Origin: Mumia sp. Pv4-285
GTDB taxonomy: Bacteria; Actinomycetota; Actinomycetes; Propionibacteriales; Nocardioidaceae
Length of the DNA: 64,000 nucleotides
Assembly (NCBI RefSeq): GCF_041320275.1
Contig: NZ_CP162023.1
Coordinates: 1,984,001-2,048,000 of the forward strand
Direction of reading: 5' to 3'
Positions within the stretch are counted from its first letter, which is position 1. The number at the start of each line of letters is the position of its first letter. Positions 56,567 through 63,549 of the stretch are shown here, piece by piece. A program made the translations under genes and the position numbers. Below the pieces are notes generated by a model. The model did not search any database and was not told the origin of the DNA. It was given only the letters and a program-made list of their open reading frames with translations.

Positions 56567-57316
56567 TCAGGCCGGGATGGGAACCAGGTCGACCGCACCG
56601 ACCGCGTAGCGGGCGAGGATCACGTGAGCCAGCTCGGGTGATGCGCCGAGCGGGTCGGAGACCGCGACGGCTCCGGCCTCGAGCGCGAGCTCGCCAGCCC
56701 GGTCAGGGAGGAATCCCGGTGCGAGGAACAGCGACCCGACGGCGATGTGACGCTTGCCGTCGTTGCGCAGCTGCCGCACCGCCTCGCCGGTCGCCGGCGG
56801 AGCCGCCGACGCGAACGCGGCGAGCACCGGCAGCTTGTGGCGCGCGCCCCACGCGCGGGCGACACGCGCGACATGGGCGTTCGCCAGCGTGTCGGACGAC
56901 CCGGCGGACGCCAGGACGAGCGCGTCGAGCTCGGTGGCGCGCGCTTCGCGCAGCGCGGCCCGCAGGCGCAGGTCGAGCACGCCGAGGAAGCTCTTGTGGA
57001 CGCCGAGCACGTCGGTCGCGATGACGCGGACGTGCGGGTGGCGCTGGCGGATCGCCTCGAGGACCTGCGGCACGTCGACGTTCGCGTGGTACGCCTGCGT
57101 GAGCAGCAGCGGCACGACGACGATCTCGTCGAAGCCCTCGGCCACGAGCCGGTCTGCGACCGTCAGCGGCGACGGGTCGGCGAGCTCGAGGAAGGACTCC
57201 TCGACGCGCAGGTCCGGACGCATGCACCGGACCAACTCCGTCAGTGATGCGATGGTTGCGGCCGAGCGAGGATCACGGCTTCCGTGAGCGAGCGTGATGA
57301 GTGCCGGGGCGGTCAT
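56567..57316 (-). CDS. CbiX/SirB-like sirohydrochlorin chelatase family protein
   Basis: A 249-residue two-lobe chelatase. The N-terminal metal and tetrapyrrole His is in ALITLAHGSRDPRSA and the second in VPLLLTQAYHANVDVP. The second lobe starts around residue 120 (ELDALVLASAGSSDTLANAH) and has SLFLAPGFLPDRAGELALEA. AAGGAGG precedes the ATG. It follows the APS reductase gene by 72 nt on the same strand, beside the siroheme-dependent sulfite reductase, so iron insertion into sirohydrochlorin is the likely job. A cobalt role is not excluded by sequence alone. Confidence 0.85.
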   Translation of the reverse strand: MTAPALITLAHGSRDPRSAATIASLTELVRCMRPDLRVEESFLELADPSPLTVADRLVAEGFDEIVVVPLLLTQAYHANVDVPQVLEAIRQRHPHVRVIATDVLGVHKSFLGVLDLRLRAALREARATELDALVLASAGSSDTLANAHVARVARAWGARHKLPVLAAFASAAPPATGEAVRQLRNDGKRHIAVGSLFLAPGFLPDRAGELALEAGAVAVSDPLGASPELAHVILARYAVGAVDLVPIPA

Positions 57317-57345
57317 GGTGCATTCCTCCTTCCGGGAGGGTGTCG

Positions 57346-57382
57346 GGTGGTCTCGATCGCTTCGCGCCTCGACCAGCGGTGG
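57346..57382. repeat. REP-like palindromic intergenic element
   Basis: On the minus strand CTGGTCGAGGCGCGAAGCGA followed by TCGAGACCACC forms an imperfect inverted repeat in the cysH-chelatase gap. Very similar GGTCGAG...CGAGACC elements are frequent between genes in Nocardioides-like and Micrococcales genomes, from memory. It may trim or stabilise the polycistronic mRNA. Only one copy is seen in the window. Confidence 0.5.
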
Positions 57383-57388
57383 GGTTGT

Positions 57389-58114
57389 CTAGAGGTGGAT
57401 GCCGCACTCGTTCTTGGCGGTGCCGGCCCAGCGGCCGCTGCGGGCGTCCTCGCCCGGTGCGACGCGCTGCGTGCAGGGCCAGCAGCCGATCGACGGGTAT
57501 CCGTCGTACTGGAGGGGGTTGACCAGGACGCCGTTCTCGGCGATGTAGCGGTCGACGTCGTCAGCGGTCCAGCGGGCCAGCGGCGAGACCTTGACCTTGC
57601 GCTTGCTGTCGTCCCAGCCCACCACGGGCGCGATGACGCGGCTGTGCGTCTCGTCGCGGCGGAGCCCGGTCGCCCACGCGTCGTAGCCGGCGAGGGCGTC
57701 CTGCAGCGGCTTCACCTTGCGGAGCGCGCAGCAGAGGTCGGGGTTCGTACGGAACAGGTCCTTGCCGTGCGTGGCATCCTGCTCGGCGACGCTCTGGACG
57801 GGGGTGATCGTGAGGAGGTTGACGGGCAGCGTCGCCTCGACCGCGTCGCGCGTGCCGATCGTCTCCGGGAAGTGGTAGCCGGTGTCCAGGAACACCACGT
57901 CGATCCCGGGCGCGACCTTGCCGGCGATGTCGGCCAGCACGGCGTCGCCCATCGAGGACGTCACACAGAACCGCTCACCGAACTGCTGGACCGCCCACTC
58001 CACGATGAGCTCGGCCGGTGCGAGCTCGAGCTCGGGGCCCGCGATGCTGGCGAGCTCCTCCAGCTCCTCGGCGGAGCGGGCGGGGATGCCGTCGCGTACT
58101 GCTGTCGTGGTCAT
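57389..58114 (-). CDS. cysH: Adenylylsulfate (APS) reductase, iron-sulfur type
   Basis: A 241-residue enzyme reducing APS to sulfite. The Fe-S ligands Cys128/Cys129 (DLCCALRKVKPL) and Cys211/Cys214 (SIGCWPCTQRV) are present, which marks an APS reductase and not the cluster-free PAPS form. The catalytic Cys237 is in the C-terminal KNECGIHL. The PP-loop region is VTSSMGDAVL and the VVFLDTGYHFPET motif follows. The ATG overlaps the stop of the 52-residue zinc-ribbon gene by 4 nt. It belongs to the sulfite reductase operon controlled by the leader peptide. Confidence 0.94.
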   Translation of the reverse strand: MTTTAVRDGIPARSAEELEELASIAGPELELAPAELIVEWAVQQFGERFCVTSSMGDAVLADIAGKVAPGIDVVFLDTGYHFPETIGTRDAVEATLPVNLLTITPVQSVAEQDATHGKDLFRTNPDLCCALRKVKPLQDALAGYDAWATGLRRDETHSRVIAPVVGWDDSKRKVKVSPLARWTADDVDRYIAENGVLVNPLQYDGYPSIGCWPCTQRVAPGEDARSGRWAGTAKNECGIHL

Positions 58115-58269
58115 GCGTTGTCACCTCCAGGTTTGATCAGTCCGATGAACGAGAGGGAGAAGGCACGGAGGCAGGCGCGGCACTCCCACGCGCCGTGCTG
58201 CGTGCCGTGAGGACGGAGGTCCTCGTCGCCGCAGTACGGGCAGTGGAACGGAGCCGCGCGGTTGCTCAT
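58111..58269 (-). CDS. 52-residue zinc-ribbon protein of the sulfate-reduction operon
   Basis: A tiny protein between sulfite reductase and APS reductase, overlapping both by 4 nt (ATGA at each end). It carries two CxxC knuckles, HCPYCGDED and WECRACLRAFS, and ends with FIGLIKPGGDNA. Short proteins of this kind are recurrent between sir and cysH in actinobacteria. It may help electron transfer or metal delivery to the neighbouring enzymes, but no function is established. Confidence 0.82.
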   Translation of the reverse strand: MSNRAAPFHCPYCGDEDLRPHGTQHGAWECRACLRAFSLSFIGLIKPGGDNA

Positions 58270-59948
58270 CGCAGGGCGTCTTCCTCGGCACGGGCGACCC
58301 ACTGCGCGAACGACTCGCCGTCCGCGCGCTGGTCGAGGTAGCCGCGGACGACGCTCTCGACGTAGTCGGGGAGCCCGGCCGCCGTGACCTTGTGAGCACG
58401 TAGCTTGCGGCCGAACCCGGGGGTGAGGCCGAGCGCGCCACCGAGGTGGACCTGGAATCCCTCGACCTGCTGTCCCTCGTCGAGGACGAGCTGGCCCTTG
58501 AGGCCGATGTCGGCGGTCTGGATCCGGGCGCACGAGTTGGGGCAGCCGTTGACGTTGATCGTGATCGGCTCGTCGAGCTCGGGGATCCGCTGCTGCATCT
58601 CCTCGATCAGCAGGTCGGCGCGCTGCTTGGTGTCGACGATCGCGAGCTTGCAGAACTCGATGCCGGTGCAGGCCATCGTGTTGCGGCGCCACGGCGACGG
58701 GTTGGCCTCGAGGCCGATCGCGTCGAGCGCCGCGACCAGCGAGTCGACCTTGTCCGGGGCGACGTCGAGGACGAGGAGCTTCTGCTGCGCGGTCGTACGG
58801 ACCCGGTTGCTGCCGTGCGCCTCGACGACGTCGGCGAGCTGGGAGAGGACGGTGCCGGTGACGCGTCCGACCTTCGGGGCGACGCCGACGTAGAAGTTGC
58901 CGTCCTTCTGCTGGTGGACGCCGACGTGGTCGCCGGGCGTCTGCGGTGCGGGAGCCTCGGGACCGTCGACCAGCTTGCGCTTGAGGTACTCGTTCTCGAG
59001 GACGTCCCGGAACTTCTCCGGACCCCAGTCGGCGATCAGGAACTTGATGCGTGCGCGGGTGCGGAGACGGCGGTAGCCGTAGTCACGGAAGACCGAGACG
59101 ATGCCGTGCCAGACCTCGGGGATCTCCTCGAGCGGGACCCACGCGCCGAGACGCTGCGCGAGCATCGGGTTGGTCGACAGGCCGCCGCCGACGAGGAGGT
59201 CGAAGCCGGGTCCGTGGTCGGGGTGGACGACGCCCGTGAACGCGACGTCGTTGATCTGCGGCACGGTGTCGTGGCTCGGATGGCCGCTGATGGCCGTCTT
59301 GAACTTGCGCGGCAGGTTGGAGAGCTCCGGGTCACCGATGTAGCGGCGCTCGATCTCGTCGACCGCCCAGGTGCCGTCGATGATCTCGTCGGCGGCGATG
59401 CCGGCGACGGGGGAGCCGAGGATGACGCGCGGGCAGTCGCCGCAGGCCTCCTGCGTCGAGAGGCCGACCGACTCCAGCCGGTCCCAGATCTCCGGCATGT
59501 CCTCGACGCGGATCCAGTGGTACTGGACGTTCTGGCGGTCGGTGAGGTCGGCCGTGTCGCGTCCGAACTCCGTCGAGATGCCGGCGACCGTCCGCAGCTG
59601 CTCGAGGTCGAGCTGGCCGCCGTCGATGCGGACACGAAGCATGAAGTAGGAGTCCTCGAGCTCCTCCGGCTCCAGCGTCGCGGTCTTGCCGCCGTCGATG
59701 CCGGGCTTGCGCTGGGTGTAGAGACCCCACCAGCGGAAGCGGCCCCGGAGGTCGGCCTTGTCGATCGAGTCGAAGCCGCCGTGAGCGTAGATGTTCTCGA
59801 TCCGTGCACGCACGTTGAGCGGGTTGTCGTCCTTCTTGGACTGCTCGTTGGCGTTGAGGGGCTCGCGGTACCCGAGGGCCCACTGGCCCTCGCCCTTCTT
59901 ACGTCGGGGGCGCGCAGCGCGTACGGGGGCGTCGGTGGTCGCAGTCAT
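58266..59948 (-). CDS. sir: Ferredoxin-dependent sulfite reductase (siroheme, 4Fe-4S)
   Basis: A 560-residue assimilatory reductase taking sulfite to sulfide. The cluster and siroheme cysteines are in TMACTGIEFCKLAIVDTKQ and NVNGCPNSCARIQTADIG. The tandem ferredoxin-like half repeats include LEPEELEDSYFMLRVRIDG and RFRWWGLYTQRKPGID, and the substrate-binding Arg/Lys set is in DCPRVILGSP. An Arg/Lys-rich N-terminus of about 20 residues precedes the conserved part. AGGAC lies upstream of the ATG at 59948. Nitrite reductases are close relatives; the cysH neighbour supports sulfite. Confidence 0.93.
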   Translation of the reverse strand: MTATTDAPVRAARPRRKKGEGQWALGYREPLNANEQSKKDDNPLNVRARIENIYAHGGFDSIDKADLRGRFRWWGLYTQRKPGIDGGKTATLEPEELEDSYFMLRVRIDGGQLDLEQLRTVAGISTEFGRDTADLTDRQNVQYHWIRVEDMPEIWDRLESVGLSTQEACGDCPRVILGSPVAGIAADEIIDGTWAVDEIERRYIGDPELSNLPRKFKTAISGHPSHDTVPQINDVAFTGVVHPDHGPGFDLLVGGGLSTNPMLAQRLGAWVPLEEIPEVWHGIVSVFRDYGYRRLRTRARIKFLIADWGPEKFRDVLENEYLKRKLVDGPEAPAPQTPGDHVGVHQQKDGNFYVGVAPKVGRVTGTVLSQLADVVEAHGSNRVRTTAQQKLLVLDVAPDKVDSLVAALDAIGLEANPSPWRRNTMACTGIEFCKLAIVDTKQRADLLIEEMQQRIPELDEPITINVNGCPNSCARIQTADIGLKGQLVLDEGQQVEGFQVHLGGALGLTPGFGRKLRAHKVTAAGLPDYVESVVRGYLDQRADGESFAQWVARAEEDALR

Positions 59949-60024
59949 GGGGCGTCCTGTCGAAGAATGCTCGAGAAGAGGGAAGCTGACGGTCGTGCCG
60001 GCACTCAGAGGCCGGGAGGCAAGA

Positions 60025-60111
60025 TCAGGCGCAACGACACATCATGCTGCGCATACGACCGAAGTCCACGTGGCGACGGGCCGCCAGGTGTGTGGTCTGC
60101 GCTGTGAGCAT
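60025..60111 (-). CDS. Cysteine-rich regulatory leader peptide upstream of the sulfite reductase operon
   Basis: A 28-residue leader starting at the ATG at 60111. It contains the RRHVDFGR motif of the actinobacterial leader-peptide family and ends MMCRCA before TGA, with two Cys codons close to the stop. It lies 76 nt upstream of the sulfite reductase start. A CCGGC/GCCGG hairpin can form between the leader stop and the sir gene. Polycysteine leader ORFs are known to sense cysteine charging and control sulfur genes in mycobacteria. Low cysteinyl-tRNA would stall ribosomes at the Cys codons and open the operon; that mechanism is inferred here. Confidence 0.8.
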   Translation of the reverse strand: MLTAQTTHLAARRHVDFGRMRSMMCRCA

Positions 60112-60118
60112 GGTCGTA

Positions 60119-60148
60119 AGTCTGTGCCGCACAGGCGCTCGAGGGCAA
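60119..60148 (-). promoter_or_regulatory. Promoter of the leader peptide-sir operon
   Basis: On the minus strand -35 TTGCCC (60148-60143) and -10 CAGACT (60124-60119) are 18 nt apart. The -10 ends 7 nt before the leader ATG, so the leader is probably leaderless. Confidence 0.5.
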
Positions 60149-60164
60149 TGGCAAGTCTTGCGAT

Positions 60165-60191
60165 GTGAGACATCACGCCACATCGTGAGAC
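60165..60191. promoter_or_regulatory. Direct repeat GTGAGAC upstream of the sulfur operon promoter
   Basis: GTGAGAC occurs at 60165-60171 and 60185-60191, starts 20 bp apart (two helical turns). It sits 17 bp upstream of the predicted -35, an activator-like position. A palindrome GATGT-GAG-ACATC (60162-60174) overlaps the first copy. Confidence 0.4.
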
Positions 60192-60327
60192 GGCTCGTTT
60201 CGCAGATCCCGCCGTTCCGGGGATCTGGGGGGGTCGGTGTGACCGCAGCCACAAAGCCCGGTACGCAATCAGCACCGGTGAATGAAACCCGTCCGGACGT
60301 CGATCGGACGCGTTCGTCCGGTCGGCC
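60192..60327. other. Remaining divergent region between sulfur operon and START-like gene
   Basis: I see no gene or strong structure in this part of the 391-bp region between 59948 and 60340. A run CCCCCCAG-type tract (60227-60235 on the minus strand) and an unremarkable AT-richer patch are the only features. Confidence 0.4.
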
Positions 60328-60333
60328 TAGCGT
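60328..60333 (+). promoter_or_regulatory. -10 hexamer TAGCGT, leaderless promoter of START-like gene
   Basis: TAGCGT ends 6 nt before the ATG at 60340. Confidence 0.55.
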
Positions 60334-60339
60334 TTGCGC

Positions 60340-60774
60340 ATGGTCGCAGTCTCGCGCACGTTCACCGTCGACACGCCCCTGAGCGATGTCTTCTCCTACC
60401 TCAGCGACTTCACGAGCACCGAGCAGTGGGACCCAGGGACGGTGGAGACCACCCGCGTCTCGGGCGACGGAGGAGTCGGTACGCGCTACCGCAACGTCTC
60501 GCGGTTCCTCGGGAAGTCGGTGGAGCTGACGTACGAGACCACCCGGCTCGAGCCCGACGCGGTCTTCGAGGTCGTCGGCAAGAACGACACCGTGACCACG
60601 AGGGACCACATGACGTTCGCGGCGGTCGGCGCGGGGACGCAAGTCAGCTACACCGCCGACTTCGGCTTCCACGGACTCGTCGGCAAGATCCCCGACGCCG
60701 TGCTGCGCATCCCGCTGGAGCGGCTCGCGGACAAGACGGTCCGGCAGATGCAGGCGACGCTCGCCGACCTCTGA
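60340..60774 (+). CDS. SRPBCC/START-like protein
   Basis: A 144-residue soluble protein of the START-like fold: SRTFTVDTPLSDVFSYLSDF, QWDPGTVETTRVSGDGGVGT, VELTYETTRLEPDAVFEVVG and the C-terminal helix PLERLADKTVRQMQATLADL. The fold encloses a hydrophobic pocket, so lipid or polyketide-like ligands are possible. It is unrelated in detail to the other START-like protein at 41734-42183. Ligand unknown. Confidence 0.82.
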   Translation: MVAVSRTFTVDTPLSDVFSYLSDFTSTEQWDPGTVETTRVSGDGGVGTRYRNVSRFLGKSVELTYETTRLEPDAVFEVVGKNDTVTTRDHMTFAAVGAGTQVSYTADFGFHGLVGKIPDAVLRIPLERLADKTVRQMQATLADL

Positions 60775-60798
60775 GGGCCGCGACTGCGCCCGCCGACG

Positions 60799-62445
60799 TC
60801 AGGCGATGACCGGTGTCGCGCGCTCCGCGATCCGTGCAGCGTCGACACCGCGGGGCAGCGTCCCGAACGTGCCCGCCCAGTCTCCCGCGATGCGCGAGGC
60901 CACGAACGCGTCCGCGACGGCGTCGTCTCCGTAGCGGATCAGCAGCGACGCCTGCAGGATGGCGGCCATCCGGCCCGCGATGCGACGAGCGCGGAACTCG
61001 AGCTCGGTGAGGTCGCTGAGCTCGTTGAGGACGTCGTTGACCGCGGCGTCGAGGCTCGCGTACCGCCCGCGGACCGTGCCGACCTCGTTGAGCCAGGCCT
61101 CGAGCGCCTCCGGCTCCCGCTGAAGGGCGCGGAGGACGTCGAGCGCGTTGACGTTGCCGCTGCCCTCCCAGATCGAGTTGAGCGGCGACTCGCGGAACAG
61201 CAGCGGCATGCCGGACTCCTCGACGTAGCCGTTGCCGCCGAGCACCTCCAGCGCCTCCGCGACGTGGAAGGGGGTGCGCTTGCAGACCCAGAACTTCGCG
61301 ATGGGCAGCGCGATCCGGCGCAGCGCCTTCTCGTGCTCGTCGTCGGGCCGCTCCACGCTGGAGGCCATCCGCAGCGCGAGCAGGGTGGCGGCGTCGGACT
61401 CCACCGCGAGGTCAGCGAGGACGTTCTGCATCGCCGGCTTCTCCGACAGCAGCCCGCCGAACGCGCTGCGCTGGGAGGCGTGCCAGGTCGCCTCGGCCAC
61501 CGAGCGCCGCATCAGGGCGGACGAGCCGAGGACGCAGTCGAGCCGCGTCGAGGCGACCATCTCGATGATGGTGCGGACACCGCGGCCCTCGTCACCGAGG
61601 CGTACGGCCCAGGTCCCTGCGAACTCCAGCTCGCTGGACGCGTTGGAGCGGTTGCCGAGCTTCTCCTTGAGGCGGACCACCTGCAGCGGGTTGCGAGTGC
61701 CGTCGGGGAGCACCCGCGGCACCACGAAGCAGGTCACACCGCCGGGGGCCTGCGCGAGCACCAGGAACAGGTCGTTCATCGGGGCGCTGGTGAACCACTT
61801 GTGGCCGTGCAGGACGTACTCGCCGTCGACGTCGGTCGGCGTGGCCGTGGTCACGTTGGTACGGACGTCGGAGCCGCCCTGCTTCTCCGTCATGCCCATG
61901 CCGGCGAGGATGCCGCGCTTCTCGGCGGGGTTGCGCAGGCCGAAGTCGTACTCGGTCGAGGCCAGCAGCGGGGTCCACTGCTTCGACTGGGCGTCGTCGG
62001 CACGCAGCGCCGGCACCGCCGCGTACGTCATCGTCAACGGGCACCCGTGCCCGGGCTCGTTGTGGGTCCAGGCGATGTACGCGGCGGCGCGGCGCAGGTG
62101 CGGCTTCGGCTCCTCGCTGATCCAGGGCGTCGCGTGCAGGCCGAACTGCGTGCCCTTCTCCATCATCCAGTGCCACGACGGGTGGAACTCGATCTCGTCG
62201 ACCCGGTTGCCGTACCGGTCGACCGGACGCAGGACGGGCTCGTTCTGGTTGGCCAGCATCCCGTGCTCGCGCGCCTCGGCGGAGCCGGCGAGCCGCCCGA
62301 CGGGCGTGAGGGACTTCAGGACGTCGTCGGCGTCGTCGCCGGCGAGAGCGCGGACGGCATCGACGAGCGCGGCGTCGGACTCCACGGCGTCGTAGCCGAC
62401 CAGCGGTGCTGGCTGGTTGTGGGGAGAGCGCTGCAACGGGTCCAT
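60799..62445 (-). CDS. AidB-like acyl-CoA dehydrogenase family protein
   Basis: A 548-residue flavoprotein of the AidB branch. It has the TMTYAAVPALR helix, GMGMTEKQGGSDVRTNVTTA (FAD and substrate loop), YVLHGHKWFTSAPMNDLFLV, LGNRSNASSELEFAGTWAV and the AidB-type C-terminal ALEVLGGNGYVEESGMPLLF, then ESPLNSIWEGSGNVNALDVL. AidB is induced by alkylation stress in E. coli and binds DNA and FAD; a pure acyl-CoA dehydrogenase role cannot be excluded. TAACCT 6 nt before the ATG gives a leaderless start. It is divergent from rsgA. Confidence 0.88.
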   Translation of the reverse strand: MDPLQRSPHNQPAPLVGYDAVESDAALVDAVRALAGDDADDVLKSLTPVGRLAGSAEAREHGMLANQNEPVLRPVDRYGNRVDEIEFHPSWHWMMEKGTQFGLHATPWISEEPKPHLRRAAAYIAWTHNEPGHGCPLTMTYAAVPALRADDAQSKQWTPLLASTEYDFGLRNPAEKRGILAGMGMTEKQGGSDVRTNVTTATPTDVDGEYVLHGHKWFTSAPMNDLFLVLAQAPGGVTCFVVPRVLPDGTRNPLQVVRLKEKLGNRSNASSELEFAGTWAVRLGDEGRGVRTIIEMVASTRLDCVLGSSALMRRSVAEATWHASQRSAFGGLLSEKPAMQNVLADLAVESDAATLLALRMASSVERPDDEHEKALRRIALPIAKFWVCKRTPFHVAEALEVLGGNGYVEESGMPLLFRESPLNSIWEGSGNVNALDVLRALQREPEALEAWLNEVGTVRGRYASLDAAVNDVLNELSDLTELEFRARRIAGRMAAILQASLLIRYGDDAVADAFVASRIAGDWAGTFGTLPRGVDAARIAERATPVIA

Positions 62446-62451
62446 GCCCTC

Positions 62452-62457
62452 AGGTTA
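62452..62457 (-). promoter_or_regulatory. -10 hexamer TAACCT, leaderless promoter of AidB-like gene
   Basis: TAACCT on the minus strand ends 6 nt before the ATG at 62445. Confidence 0.55.
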
Positions 62458-62526
62458 AGCGGTCGCTCAGTGAGCCAGGACACGGTCCGTGGCCAAATTC
62501 GGTCGCGCCCGACGGACCTGCGTACG

Positions 62527-62532
62527 TACGGT
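62527..62532 (+). promoter_or_regulatory. -10 hexamer TACGGT, leaderless promoter of rsgA
   Basis: TACGGT ends 6 nt before the GTG at 62539. Confidence 0.55.
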
Positions 62533-62538
62533 CGGCGC

Positions 62539-63543
62539 GTGAGCACGAGCAGCGAGACGACGACCGCCTGGACGGGGCGTGTCGTGCGCGGTGACCGGGG
62601 GAGCGTCCGGGTCGTCGATGGCGACGGGGGTGTGACGACCGCCCGGGTCGCCGTGGCGGTGTCCGACCCGCTGGACGCGCCCTGCGTCGGTGACTGGGTG
62701 TCGGTGGTGCAGACCGGGGACGACGTGGCGGTCGTCGCGGTGCTGCCGCGTCGTACGCTCCTGGAGCGCGCCGAGCCCGGCGGGTCGTCGCGCCACCAGC
62801 CGCTCGCTGCGAACGTCGACGTGGTCGCCGTCGTCGTGGGGCTCGACCAGATGCCGTCGCTCGAGAAGGTCGAGCGTCTCCTCGTCGTTGCATGGTCCAG
62901 TGGAGCGGCGGTGCACGTCGTGCTCACCAAGGCGGATCTCGCGTCGGACGCCGCCGACGTGGCCGACGACATCACGGGGCAGCTGGGTGCGGCGGTGATC
63001 GTGTGCAGTGCGACGACGGGGGAGGGGATCCCGGAGGTCGCGGCGCTTGCTGCCGATGGCGCGACCCTGGCGCTCGTCGGATCGTCGGGCGCCGGCAAGT
63101 CGTCGCTGATGAACGCCATCGTCGGGGACGAGGTCGTGGCGACCTCGGCGATCCGCTCGGACGGGCGTGGTCGCCACACGACAGTCCGTCGGGAGCTCGT
63201 CGCACTGCCTGGCGGGGGATGGATCATCGACACGCCGGGCCTGCGCGGCGTCGGGGTCACCGCCTCCGACGGGCTGGCCTCGGCCTTCGCCGACGTCGAG
63301 TCGCTCGCGCGGTCGTGCCGGTTCGCCGACTGCACGCACGAGGTCGAGCCCGGCTGCGCGGTCCGTGCGGCGCTCGACTCCGGGTCCCTCACGCTGCGCC
63401 GGTACGAGAGCTGGCGGACGCTGCAGCGCGAGGCGCTGTGGTTGGAGCGACGCACCGACTCCCGGCTCGCTGCCGAGCAGAACCGGCAGGTCCGGCGTAC
63501 GACGCGGGAGCAGCGACGCTTCCGCCGCGCACGCGGCCACTGA
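62539..63543 (+). CDS. rsgA: Ribosome small-subunit-dependent GTPase RsgA
   Basis: A 334-residue circularly permuted GTPase that helps mature the 30S subunit. An OB-fold comes first (residues 10-70: GRVVRGDRGSVRVVDGDGGV, then CVGDWVSVV). The G motifs are in permuted order: G4 as TKAD (130-133), G1 as LVGSSGAGKSSLMNAI (core 181-188), a G2-like SDGRGRHTT, and G3 as DTPG (231-234). The C-terminal zinc site is Cys260, Cys265, His267 and Cys273 (SCRFADCTHEVEPGC). The GTG at 62539 is leaderless by the TACGGT signal. Confidence 0.93.
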   Translation: MSTSSETTTAWTGRVVRGDRGSVRVVDGDGGVTTARVAVAVSDPLDAPCVGDWVSVVQTGDDVAVVAVLPRRTLLERAEPGGSSRHQPLAANVDVVAVVVGLDQMPSLEKVERLLVVAWSSGAAVHVVLTKADLASDAADVADDITGQLGAAVIVCSATTGEGIPEVAALAADGATLALVGSSGAGKSSLMNAIVGDEVVATSAIRSDGRGRHTTVRRELVALPGGGWIIDTPGLRGVGVTASDGLASAFADVESLARSCRFADCTHEVEPGCAVRAALDSGSLTLRRYESWRTLQREALWLERRTDSRLAAEQNRQVRRTTREQRRFRRARGH

Positions 63544-63549
63544 CCTCGA

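Noticed and set aside
59949-60339. SAM riboswitch upstream of sulfite reductase
   Set aside because: None of the conserved SAM-I, SAM-II or SAM-IV core sequences are visible; the Cys-rich leader peptide explains the region better.
60044-60382. Plus-strand frame across the sulfur leader region
   Set aside because: It has no start signal or family motif and is antisense to the leader peptide.
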